A DNA stretch of 64,000 nt from an uncultured Roseburia sp. (GTDB lineage: Bacteria; Bacillota; Clostridia; Lachnospirales; Lachnospiraceae). Below, piece by piece: positions 35,633-42,883 of the stretch. The notes below the pieces were generated by a model, which was not told the DNA's origin, ran no database searches, and worked only from the letters and a program-made list of their open reading frames with translations. Both the position numbers and the translations under genes were made by a program. Positions within the stretch are counted from its first letter, which is position 1. Each line of letters starts with the position of its first letter. Location of the stretch: contig CANSKO010000011.1 of NCBI GenBank assembly GCA_947647505.1, positions 1-64,000 on the forward strand. Reading direction: 5' to 3'.

Positions 35633-36556
35633 ATGGAAACGTTTACGTTTATCGTGGAAGAAACGGCGGCGGGAGAGCGGCTGGACAAATATCTGGCTTT
35701 TAAGATGCCGGAATATACGCGGTCTTTTTTACAAAAGCTTTTGAAAGAAGAGCGGGTGACGGCAGAAGGTAAACCTGCAAAGGCAAACCTGCGGTTAAAG
35801 GCGTCTCAAAAAATAGAGATTTCCATTCCGCCGGCAAAAGAAACGGCCATTTTGCCGGAACAGATTCCGCTGGATATTTTATATGAAGATGAAGACCTTT
35901 TGATTGTAAACAAACCAAAAGGCATGGTTGTGCATCCGTCTGCCGGACATACGGACGGAACGCTTGTCAATGCGATCTTATATCACTGCAAAGACAGTCT
36001 TTCCGGCATTAACGGAGAAATTCGTCCCGGCATCGTCCATCGCATTGACCGGGATACGACGGGCTCTCTGGTCGTCTGTAAAAATGACGAGAGCCATCTG
36101 CGCGTTGCGGAGCAGATCAAAGCGCATACGATGACGCGGGTATATCGCGGCATCGTATCCGGAACCATGCCAGAGGCGCAGGGGCGCATCGAAGGAAGGA
36201 TCGGGAGACATCCGACGGATCGGAAGAAAATGGCGGTTCTCTCAGATAGCGGCAAGCCTGCGGTGACGCATTACAAAACGCTGACGCAATGGAAGCATGC
36301 GGCATATCTGGAGTTTCGTCTGGAAACGGGACGCACGCATCAGATCCGCGTGCATATGGCGCATATCGGCCATCCGCTTCTTGGAGATACGGTCTATGGA
36401 AGCTCTAAAAATCCGCTGCATCTAAACGGACAGACGCTGCACGCCATGACGATTGGCCTGATGCATCCCAGAACAAACGCCTATCTGGAGGTTACGGCGC
36501 CGCTGCCGGAATACTTTACAGATTTGCTTCAAAAATTAAATGAAAATTCTGGTTAG
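35633..36556 (+). CDS. RluA/RluD-family rRNA or tRNA pseudouridine synthase
   Basis: A 307-residue pseudouridine synthase. The N-terminal S4 domain (about 12-75: ERLDKYLAF, RSFLQKLLKEERVT) is followed by the catalytic domain with HRIDRDTTGSLVV (catalytic Asp139) and the RTHQIRVHM motif. The lspA-rluD-type order is conserved in Firmicutes (ylyB in Bacillus), which targets large-subunit rRNA, but the exact uridine cannot be told from sequence. ATG at 35633 overlaps nothing, with no strong Shine-Dalgarno. Confidence 0.93.
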   Translation: METFTFIVEETAAGERLDKYLAFKMPEYTRSFLQKLLKEERVTAEGKPAKANLRLKASQKIEISIPPAKETAILPEQIPLDILYEDEDLLIVNKPKGMVVHPSAGHTDGTLVNAILYHCKDSLSGINGEIRPGIVHRIDRDTTGSLVVCKNDESHLRVAEQIKAHTMTRVYRGIVSGTMPEAQGRIEGRIGRHPTDRKKMAVLSDSGKPAVTHYKTLTQWKHAAYLEFRLETGRTHQIRVHMAHIGHPLLGDTVYGSSKNPLHLNGQTLHAMTIGLMHPRTNAYLEVTAPLPEYFTDLLQKLNENSG

Positions 36557-36559
36557 ATC

Positions 36560-36588
36560 TGTACTTTTTTCTAAATAAAGCGTATAAT
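36560..36588 (+). promoter_or_regulatory. Promoter for the 36627 gene
   Basis: TGTACT (36560-36565), a 17-base spacer and a perfect TATAAT (36583-36588). The -35 box is weak. Confidence 0.45.
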
Positions 36589-36626
36589 CAGCTATATAGA
36601 ATATACAAAGTAAAGGTGGAATGTCT

Positions 36627-37262
36627 ATGAGTTATCCGGTTTATACCATAGGAAGAGAATTTGGCAGCGGAGGCAAAGAGATCGGCATGGAGCTTGCCCG
36701 TCGGCTTGGCGTCAAATGCTATGACAAGGAGCTGTTAAAGGAAGCTTCCAAACAAAGCGGCTTCTGCGCGGAGATTTTTGAAAATCACGATGAAAAGCCA
36801 ACCAGCAGCTTTTTGTATTCGCTGGTGATGGATACGTATTCGTTTAGCGGTTATTCGTCCGCGCCTTTTTTGGATATGCCGCTGAATCACAAGATTTTTC
36901 TGGCGCAGTTTGATACGATTAAAAAGATTGCGGAAAATGAATCCTGCGTAATCGTCGGACGGTGCGCCGATTATGCGCTGGCGGATTATGCCGATTGCAT
37001 GAACGTCTTTATCCATGCCGATCTGGATTGCCGTGCGCAGCGGATTGCCGATAAAATGCAGCTTTCCATCAACAAGGCGCGCGACCTTGCGCAGAAAACG
37101 GATAAACAGCGTGCAAGCTACTATAATTATTATACAAGTAAAAAATGGGGAAATTCCAGGAGCTATCATTTGACGCTTGACAGCACAAAGATTGGCGTGG
37201 ATGGATGCGTGGATCTTATACTGGCATACCGCAGGAAGATGGAGGAGCGGGGAGTGAAATAA
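36627..37262 (+). CDS. Cytidylate kinase-like family protein
   Basis: A 211-residue P-loop protein of the cytidylate_kin2 family, distinct from the housekeeping Cmk. The Walker A-like loop is GREFGSGGKEIG (about 8-19), followed by CYDKELLKEAS and the family segment SCVIVGRCADYALAD. The substrate is unknown; these proteins are often present in several copies in Clostridia. A second copy is encoded at 48137-48754. The start was placed at 36627, since AGGTGG sits 7 bases before it; ATG 36621 is in frame but too close. A structured tandem repeat follows the stop. Confidence 0.82.
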   Translation: MSYPVYTIGREFGSGGKEIGMELARRLGVKCYDKELLKEASKQSGFCAEIFENHDEKPTSSFLYSLVMDTYSFSGYSSAPFLDMPLNHKIFLAQFDTIKKIAENESCVIVGRCADYALADYADCMNVFIHADLDCRAQRIADKMQLSINKARDLAQKTDKQRASYYNYYTSKKWGNSRSYHLTLDSTKIGVDGCVDLILAYRRKMEERGVK

Positions 37263-37272
37263 ATCGCAATCC

Positions 37273-37481
37273 AACTATTCGCAAAAGACAAGTTTAACGA
37301 ATAGTTAGCAGCATTTACATATACCTCTGGCTTTGGACTGTGCAGATGAGCTGCTAACTAGTTCGTTAAACTTGGTGGTGGGTGTTAATGGTTAGAAGCA
37401 TTTACATATACCTCTGGCTTTGGACTGTGCGGATGAGCTGGCTAGCTGATTCGTTAAATTTGGTGGGTGGGTGTTACTTGG
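37273..37481. repeat. Structured tandem repeat with competing hairpin arms
   Basis: Two direct copies with an 87-base period: 37304-37390 and 37391-37481. The shared core, from AGCATTTACATATACCTCTG through CTTTGGACTGTGC, is identical for about 36 bases; the second copy is decayed at its ends. Around copy 1, 37290-37312 and 37350-37373 form a 23-bp stem with one bulged G. Part of that left arm (CGAATAGTT, 37298-37306) can instead pair with AACTATTCG at 37273-37281, and it can also pair with 37449-37461 in copy 2. No ORF is supported here. Between 37263 and 37530 I see nothing else. Confidence 0.75.
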
Positions 37482-37530
37482 TTTGGTGATTGATCTGCGA
37501 CTGTTACATGGTCAGAAAGCGAGGGTTTTT

Positions 37531-37893
37531 ATGCGTACCAGAAGCCGGAAGGTTAATTTTGCCGTATTGATTCTTCTGATGATTTCTTTTTTTATTACCC
37601 TGTTTCGGGAAATGGATTTTTACTCGATGGTATATCTTTATCTGTTTTTGGGATGCGCAATCAATGATATTTGCTTTGATGCGCTGGAAAAAGGCGGCGA
37701 TACCCTGCGGGCCGGATGCTGGGTTGTATTAAATGCTTTGATTGGCGTATTGTTTGGATGCTATCTCTTTTTTCGCAGAGACAGCCAACTGATATCCGGA
37801 GCTGTTTTTCTCTGGGCTTTGTTTTGTACACTGCACAGCGCATTTCTTCTGAAAAAGAAGCCGCGGCAAACCGGTCATGGTTCCGATTCGTAG
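37531..37893 (+). CDS. Small multi-pass membrane protein, unknown
   Basis: A 120-residue protein with a basic N-terminus (MRTRSRK) and about four hydrophobic stretches (VNFAVLILLMISFFITLF, MVYLYLFLGCAINDICF, WVVLNALIGVLFGCYLFF and GAVFLWALFCTLHSAFLL), ending in a basic tail. I do not recognise the family. GCGAGGG precedes ATG 37531; a longer in-frame TTG start at 37471 would fall in the repeat and is unlikely. Function cannot be inferred. Confidence 0.65.
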   Translation: MRTRSRKVNFAVLILLMISFFITLFREMDFYSMVYLYLFLGCAINDICFDALEKGGDTLRAGCWVVLNALIGVLFGCYLFFRRDSQLISGAVFLWALFCTLHSAFLLKKKPRQTGHGSDS

Positions 37894-37926
37894 CGGCTTT
37901 TGTCTCTTCCTCTTCTTTTCTTTTGG

Positions 37927-38373
37927 CTATATGGCATCGGAATCCAGTATAATGGTGAAGGGTCCGTCATTTTCCAGATCGATTTTCATATCGGCTCCAA
38001 ATATGCCGGTTTCTACCGGATATCCTGCCAGTCTGCACTGGGCAATGCTGTATTCATATAATTCGTTGGCCAGTTCGGCAGACGCTGCATGGATAAAGGA
38101 TGGACGGTTTCCCTTTTTACAGTCTGCATAAAGCGTAAACTGTGAAACAAGGAGAAGACTGCCGCCAACGTCGTTTAAGGACAGGTTTGTTTTGCCGTCT
38201 AAGTCTTCAAAAATGCGCATATGCAATAATTTTTTCAGCATTTTGTCTGCTGTTTCTTTTGTGTCTTCTTTGCATATCCCAATAAACACCAGAAAACCTC
38301 TGGCAATTTCTCCCGTAATCTTCTCTTCCACTGTAACGCTTGCCTGATTGACGCGCTGTATGATGAATCGCAT
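37927..38373 (-). CDS. dtd: D-aminoacyl-tRNA deacylase
   Basis: A 148-residue enzyme that hydrolyses D-aminoacyl-tRNAs (and Gly-tRNA-Ala) to protect translation. The two signature strands are present: [12 protein letters not shown] and [11 protein letters not shown] (the Gly-Pro motif reads as DGP). The N-terminus [15 protein letters not shown] is typical. The start at 38373 on the minus strand has AGGAAAGAG upstream. It is convergent with the small membrane protein and divergent from the ttcA-like gene. Confidence 0.95.
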   Translation of the reverse strand: MRFIIQRVNQASVTVEEKITGEIARGFLVFIGICKEDTKETADKMLKKLLHMRIFEDLDGKTNLSLNDVGGSLLLVSQFTLYADCKKGNRPSFIHAASAELANELYEYSIAQCRLAGYPVETGIFGADMKIDLENDGPFTIILDSDAI

Positions 38374-38412
38374 AGGCTCTTTCCTTTCTGACGAGTGTTG
38401 TCGCTGTTTGTA

Positions 38413-38442
38413 AGTATAGCACAGCATTCAGGATTTTTGCAA
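38413..38442 (-). promoter_or_regulatory. Promoter for dtd
   Basis: On the minus strand TTGCAA (38442-38437), an 18-base spacer and TATACT (38418-38413), about 40 bases before the dtd start. Confidence 0.5.
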
Positions 38443-38486
38443 CGAATTATTGCATTTGCCGACTGGATTTTCATTCTGAAATCCTT

Positions 38487-38492
38487 TATAAT
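38487..38492 (+). promoter_or_regulatory. -10 element for the ttcA-like gene
   Basis: A perfect TATAAT. The best-spaced -35 candidate (TGGATT, 38464-38469, 17-base gap) is weak, so only the -10 is well supported. Confidence 0.4.
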
Positions 38493-38532
38493 AAGATCGT
38501 TCGAACACATTTGGAGAAAGAAAGGTTTGCTT

Positions 38533-39264
38533 ATGAAATTACAGCAGTTGCTCAGTCTGACAAGAAAGGCTGTTGATGAGTATGGCATGATTTTGCCAGG
38601 GGATAAAATTGCGATTGGCATTTCCGGGGGAAAGGACAGTCTGGCTATGCTTTACGCTTTGAAGCATTTGCAGCGCTTCTATCCTGCCCCATTTGAACTA
38701 TGCGCGATTACGGTTCATCTTGGATACGATACGTTTGACCTGAGCCGCATTCGCGCTTTATGTGAAGAGCTTCAGGTTCCGCTTCATGTTGTAACGACAG
38801 AGATTGCAAAGATTATTTTTGAAGATCGAAAAGAGCATTCACCCTGCTCGCTTTGCGCGAAGATGCGCAAGGGCGCTTTAAACCAGAAGGCAAAGGAGCT
38901 TGGCTGCAATAAAGTTGCCTATGCGCATCACAAAGACGATATTGTGGAAACGATGCTGCTTTCTTTGATTTATGAGGGACGATTTTATGCGTTTGCTCCG
39001 GTTACTTACTTAGACCGCATGGATCTGACGGTGATTCGTCCTCTGATGTATGCGGCGGAAGCCGATATCATTGGATTTCAGAATCGTTTTCAGCTTCCGA
39101 CAGAGAAAAATCCATGTCCGGTAGACGGCGTAACAAGGCGCGCTTATGTCAAACAGCTCTTGCGTCAGCTTAACCTTGAAAACCCCGGCGTAAAAAACAG
39201 AATGTTCACGGCCATTGTAAATGGTTCCATTCCCGGATGGCAAAAGAAAGAAGGTTCCCTGTGA
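38533..39264 (+). CDS. TtcA-like tRNA thiolation ATPase (PP-loop)
   Basis: A 243-residue PP-loop ATP pyrophosphatase of the TtcA/TtuA type. The PP-loop is SGGKDS at 31-36. The cluster-binding Cys pair is CSLC (in HSPCSLCAKM), and a further Cys lies in KNPCPVDG. TtcA makes 2-thiocytidine at tRNA position 32, but the wider family includes other tRNA sulfur transferases, so the target is uncertain. The start at 38533 has AAAGG upstream. It overlaps the recombinase gene by 4 bases or more. Confidence 0.85.
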   Translation: MKLQQLLSLTRKAVDEYGMILPGDKIAIGISGGKDSLAMLYALKHLQRFYPAPFELCAITVHLGYDTFDLSRIRALCEELQVPLHVVTTEIAKIIFEDRKEHSPCSLCAKMRKGALNQKAKELGCNKVAYAHHKDDIVETMLLSLIYEGRFYAFAPVTYLDRMDLTVIRPLMYAAEADIIGFQNRFQLPTEKNPCPVDGVTRRAYVKQLLRQLNLENPGVKNRMFTAIVNGSIPGWQKKEGSL

Positions 39265-40310
39265 AAGAAAAAGCGTATCATGAAAAGGTTGCGATGGAAC
39301 ATGAATTAAAGCTCAGAGAATTGCTGCGGACGCTTCCAAGCTTCTGCCGCGACTATTTTATTGGCATCGGACCGACGACGTCTTCGAGGACGCGTCTTGC
39401 TTATGCCTACGATCTGGGCGTTTTTTTTGCATATATGCATGAAAATAATCCGGTTTGCAGCAAACTGGAGGTGGCGGATTTTTCGATTGAACTTTTGGAT
39501 CAGATTAAAGCGCAGGATATTGAAGAATATTTAAACTGGTTAAAGTATTATGTAAAGGATGATGTGGAACATACGAACAACGAACGCGGCATTTCGAGGA
39601 AGCTGGCGTGTCTGCGAAGCTTTTACCACTTTTTTTTCCGTTCGGAGCGAATCGCCACCAACCCTGCGGAGCTTGTACGGATGCCAAAGCTGCATGAAAA
39701 AAACATTGTCCGACTGGATGTGGATGAAGTCGCGCTTCTGCTGGATGAAGTGGAATCCGGTGAAAACCTGACGAAACGCCAGAAGGCGTACCATGCGCAG
39801 ACAAAAAAACGCGACCTTGCCATGCTTACGCTTCTGCTTGGGACAGGTATTCGTGTATCTGAGTGCGTGGGACTGGATCTTTCCGATGTGGATTTTAAAA
39901 ACAATGGAATTTTGATCCATCGAAAAGGTGGCTATGAATCCATCGTTTATTTCGGAGAAGAGGTGGAGGCTGCATTATCCGACTATATAAAGGAACGGGA
40001 GAAAATTATTCCCGCAGAAGGCAGCGCAAACGCCCTGTTTTTATCGATGCAGAAAAAACGAATCAGCGTTCGCTCTGTCGAAAATCTGGTGAAAAAATAT
40101 GCCGGACTCGTTACGTCAGTGAAGCGCATTACGCCGCATAAGCTGCGCAGCACATATGGCACGGCGTTGTACCAGGAATCCGGCGATATTTATCTTGTCG
40201 CCGATGTATTGGGCCATAAAGACGTGAATACAACGCGAAAGCATTATGCTGCACAGGCGGACGAGCGGCGCAGACAGGCGGCGAAAATTGTGCGTCTGCG
40301 GGAGAAGTGA
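39261..40310 (+). CDS. Tyrosine recombinase, XerS-like
   Basis: A 349-residue site-specific recombinase. An N-terminal SAM-like arm domain (about 1-150) is followed by the catalytic domain with a full set of residues: Arg198 (GIRVSE), Lys222 (HRKGG), His293 and Arg296 (HKLR), His319 (LGHKD) and Tyr329 (KHYA). Its length and the N-terminal pattern (YDLGVFFAYM, then LDQIKAQDIEEYLNWL) are closer to XerS, which acts alone at a dif site in streptococci, than to 300-residue XerC/XerD. The GTG at 39261 overlaps the ttcA-like stop; ATG 39237 is an alternative. No integrase-linked mobile genes or att repeats are seen, so a chromosome-dimer-resolution role is plausible. Confidence 0.82.
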   Translation: MKEKAYHEKVAMEHELKLRELLRTLPSFCRDYFIGIGPTTSSRTRLAYAYDLGVFFAYMHENNPVCSKLEVADFSIELLDQIKAQDIEEYLNWLKYYVKDDVEHTNNERGISRKLACLRSFYHFFFRSERIATNPAELVRMPKLHEKNIVRLDVDEVALLLDEVESGENLTKRQKAYHAQTKKRDLAMLTLLLGTGIRVSECVGLDLSDVDFKNNGILIHRKGGYESIVYFGEEVEAALSDYIKEREKIIPAEGSANALFLSMQKKRISVRSVENLVKKYAGLVTSVKRITPHKLRSTYGTALYQESGDIYLVADVLGHKDVNTTRKHYAAQADERRRQAAKIVRLREK

Positions 40311-40323
40311 TTGCGACGTTTCG

Positions 40324-41460
40324 CTATTCCCCCTGCTTCATGCCATACAGCTTCTCTTCCTTGTAGCTTCGATATGCGCCGTCTTCAATCGCCTGACGGA
40401 TTTCTTCCATCATTGTGTTGTAAAAATACAGATTGTGAAGCACGCACAGGCGCATGCCGAGCATTTCCTTTGCTTTTAACAGATGCCGGATATAGGCTCT
40501 GCTGTATCTTTTGCATGCGGGGCACATGCAGCCTTCTTCAATTGGCCGCATATCTGTGGCATATTTCTGATTGAACAGATTTCGTTTTCCCTGATTCGTA
40601 TAAACGTGTCCATGCCGCCCATTTCTGGTCGGATATACGCAGTCAAAAAAATCCACGCCGCGCTCTACCGCTTCTAAAATATTGGCCGGCGTGCCAACGC
40701 CCATCAAATACGTCGGTTTTTCTTCCGGCAGATGCGGCGCCGTAACGTCTAAAATGCGATACATTTCTTCATGACTTTCCCCTACGGCAAGTCCGCCTAT
40801 GGCATAACCGTCCAGGTTAAGCTCTGCAATCTGTCTGGCATGACGAATGCGAATGTCTTCATAAACCGCTCCCTGATTGATGCCAAATAAAAGCTGCTCT
40901 TTATTGATCGTGCGTTCCATTGCATTCAGACGCTGCATTTCTTCTTTGCAGCGCGTCAGCCAACGGGCTGTCCGATCTACGGAGTCCTGTACATAGGAGC
41001 GGTCTGCCTTGCTGCCGGGACACTCGTCAAAAGCCATCGCTATCGTGGAGGCCAGATTCGATTGAATCTGCATGCTCTCTTCCGGTCCCATAAAAATCTT
41101 TCTTCCGTCCACATGAGAATGAAAATGAACGCCTTCTTCCCGGATCTTTCGAAGCTTTGCAAGTGAAAACACCTGAAAACCGCCGGAATCGGTGAGAATG
41201 GGCCTGTTCCAGTTCATAAATTTATGCAGTCCGCCAAGAGAATGAATCAATGCGTCTCCCGGCCTGACATGCAGATGATACGTATTGGACAATTCCACCT
41301 GTGTTTTGATCTGTTCCAGATCTTCGGTCGAAACGGCCCCTTTGATTGCGCCCTGCGTTCCCACATTCATAAATACCGGCGTCTGAATTACGCCGTGTAC
41401 CGTATGGAATTCCGCGCGCTTTGCCTTTCCATCTTTTTTTAAAATACGATATTCTGCCAT
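40324..41460 (-). CDS. tgt: Queuine tRNA-ribosyltransferase
   Basis: A 378-residue enzyme exchanging G34 for preQ1 (or queuine) in GUN-anticodon tRNAs. The catalytic Asp is in ILTDSGGFQVFS, the second in FDCVYPTRNGRHG. The zinc site is CMCPACKRYSRAYIRHLL with the later LCVLHN His. Length is normal. The ATG at 41460 has GAGG 6 bases upstream. It converges on the XerS-like gene with only 13 bases between stops. The other queuosine genes (queA, queC-F) are not in the window. Confidence 0.96.
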   Translation of the reverse strand: MAEYRILKKDGKAKRAEFHTVHGVIQTPVFMNVGTQGAIKGAVSTEDLEQIKTQVELSNTYHLHVRPGDALIHSLGGLHKFMNWNRPILTDSGGFQVFSLAKLRKIREEGVHFHSHVDGRKIFMGPEESMQIQSNLASTIAMAFDECPGSKADRSYVQDSVDRTARWLTRCKEEMQRLNAMERTINKEQLLFGINQGAVYEDIRIRHARQIAELNLDGYAIGGLAVGESHEEMYRILDVTAPHLPEEKPTYLMGVGTPANILEAVERGVDFFDCVYPTRNGRHGHVYTNQGKRNLFNQKYATDMRPIEEGCMCPACKRYSRAYIRHLLKAKEMLGMRLCVLHNLYFYNTMMEEIRQAIEDGAYRSYKEEKLYGMKQGE

Positions 41461-41487
41461 AAAAACCTCGTTTCTGTCTGTATTTGA

Positions 41488-41525
41488 TTCAAAAAAGAAA
41501 GCTCATGCATAATCTCATGAGCTTT
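41488..41525 (-). terminator. Rho-independent terminator after the Rpn-like gene
   Basis: On the minus strand the stem AAAGCTCATG/CATGAGCTTT (41525-41516 with 41507-41498, 10 bp, 8-base loop) is followed by CTTTTTTG. It separates the nuclease gene from tgt. Confidence 0.8.
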
Positions 41526-41619
41526 TTCCCTCTTTTGCTTCTTAAATTATAGCATAAACCGAAAAATATGCAACCTTATTGTGATTTAGCGTTATTGTCA
41601 TGTGAAACTGTTTCTTCAA

Positions 41620-42438
41620 TCAGGCGAACTGCATTGACTGCTCTTCTAACTCCTTGACTATATCAAGGGATAATTCCGTAGCTTCCGCTATTTCCTCTAA
41701 AGTCATTTTGCCTAACTTTATTAAATGAACCGCTGTTTTTTTTGCTTTATTTTGTTCCGCCTTTCGTGCCGCTTCATTTCTCATATCTTCCATAATTCTA
41801 CACATAGTCGCCACTCCTTTCTCATCCTGCTTGTAATATCTTGCTGTTTTAGCAAGCGCTTCATAGTTCATATCATCAGGATTGTTACATGAAAAATCGT
41901 GCATTAACTTACCAATTTCATCGTTGCCTCTGTATTTCCCATTAACATATAGGATATGTGAACCGTCGCCAAATAATTCCTTTCCCTCGTTGGTTTCCAC
42001 ATAGCGCCGTATGTGATATATGGATTGATTTTTTCTCATAACATCATTCTCTGTAATAAAAATCACATAGCTGTCGGGAATCTCTTCCGTATCATCTCCG
42101 GGTTTTAAGATATGTGCGTCTAACAGACTGCTATTGTATCTTGCCCTTTTTGCGCCTGCTCCTGCGTCTGACCTTTGTATTTCTACGTCAAACTCTTTCT
42201 TAGCGCTGTCAACCGCATGAACATCTAAAACAACAGAACGTCCCTGCAAATTTTTCATCATCTCCTGTGTCCGAACCGATTTGATTTTTATATCCTCTCG
42301 TCCCAAAACAATCCGTAGTATCAATTCCACACCCTCAAAATTATCTGCAAGGCAAATGGTCATAAAATCATCATCCATATATCTAAGCGCTTTCAGACGC
42401 TCCAAATCCTGTTGATGTATCTGCTCCGCTGCATGCAA
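41620..42438 (-). CDS. PD-(D/E)XK nuclease family transposase (Rpn-like)
   Basis: About 272 residues. This is the PDDEXK_2/Rpn group, mobile-type nucleases that promote recombination. The nuclease core is visible as VVLDVHAVDSAKKEFDVEIQ (Asp, then E-x-Q) at about 70-90, then RARYNSSLLDAHIL. The C-terminus has a basic, Lys/Ala-rich helix and a short helix-turn-helix-like tail (LGKMTLEEIAEATELSLD). The base composition is visibly more AT-rich than its neighbours, suggesting transfer. TTG 42438 with AAGGTG 6 bases upstream is the likely start; GTG 42447 is in frame but overlaps that site. Confidence 0.8.
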   Translation of the reverse strand: MHAAEQIHQQDLERLKALRYMDDDFMTICLADNFEGVELILRIVLGREDIKIKSVRTQEMMKNLQGRSVVLDVHAVDSAKKEFDVEIQRSDAGAGAKRARYNSSLLDAHILKPGDDTEEIPDSYVIFITENDVMRKNQSIYHIRRYVETNEGKELFGDGSHILYVNGKYRGNDEIGKLMHDFSCNNPDDMNYEALAKTARYYKQDEKGVATMCRIMEDMRNEAARKAEQNKAKKTAVHLIKLGKMTLEEIAEATELSLDIVKELEEQSMQFA

Positions 42439-42499
42439 AAATATCACCTTCTTTCACCCGCTTTCATTATACATCGGACAATAGCTTTTGAAAACTGAA

Positions 42500-42682
42500 T
42501 TTTTCGTGAAATTTGCCAGCTGCCATTCTTTCTATTCTCGCTCTCTCCCAAGATATTTCTGCCTCCATCATTTCCCTGATGGTTTCGGCTGATCCTTCCG
42601 GGCATCCTGAATGTCCTTCAACCATCCGGATATCATACTCCTCCAAGAGCTAATGGATGATATTTCGTTTTCCCTCTGTCAT
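42500..42682 (-). pseudogene. IS256-like (mutator) transposase N-terminal remnant
   Basis: Read from 42682 on the minus strand, the sequence gives MTEGKRNIIH, then a TAG stop (a CAG-to-TAG change would explain it), then LLEEYDIR. A neighbouring frame carries WLKDIQDARKD, and the first frame resumes with ETIREMMEAEI. Together these match the usual start of IS256-family transposases (MTEGKRNII-QLL-EYDI... DIQ-ALKDLL... I-EMMEAE). Thus at least one nonsense change and two frameshifts have accumulated and the remainder of the gene is absent. The 436-base gap from 42448 to 42883 holds this remnant and the glnA terminator only. Confidence 0.6.
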
Positions 42683-42773
42683 TTGTACTCTTGACACTTT
42701 TCTATTCTAAAGATGAGGACTGCCTTGATTTCATTGGATTACAGGCTTGATTGAATTTTCAAGTCAATATTCA

Positions 42774-42854
42774 ACAAAAAACAACACGGAAAACAATTCA
42801 CAAAACAGCCGTTACAATACAAGCACAGGCGGTTCATCAAATCATTTTCCGTGT
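42774..42854 (-). terminator. Probable glnA terminator with long loop
   Basis: On the minus strand ACACGGAAAA (plus-strand 42845-42854) pairs with TTTTCCGTGT (42784-42793), followed immediately by TGTTTTTTG. The 51-base loop is unusually long for an intrinsic terminator. Confidence 0.5.
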
Positions 42855-42883
42855 ATCATTGTTAAAATGCTTTTATTCAAATT

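Noticed and set aside
36627-37262. Housekeeping cytidylate kinase Cmk
   Set aside because: Motifs fit the cytidylate kinase-like (cytidylate_kin2) group; two diverged copies exist and neither is in the usual cmk-rpsA context.
37263-37530. A tyrosine recombinase or phage attachment site formed by the direct repeats
   Set aside because: The repeats are adjacent tandem copies, not flanking an insert, and the Xer-like gene lies 1.7 kb away with normal housekeeping genes in between.
39261-40310. The recombinase as an integrase of a genomic island
   Set aside because: No att-like duplications, relaxase, phage or cargo genes are near; neighbours are tRNA-modification genes.
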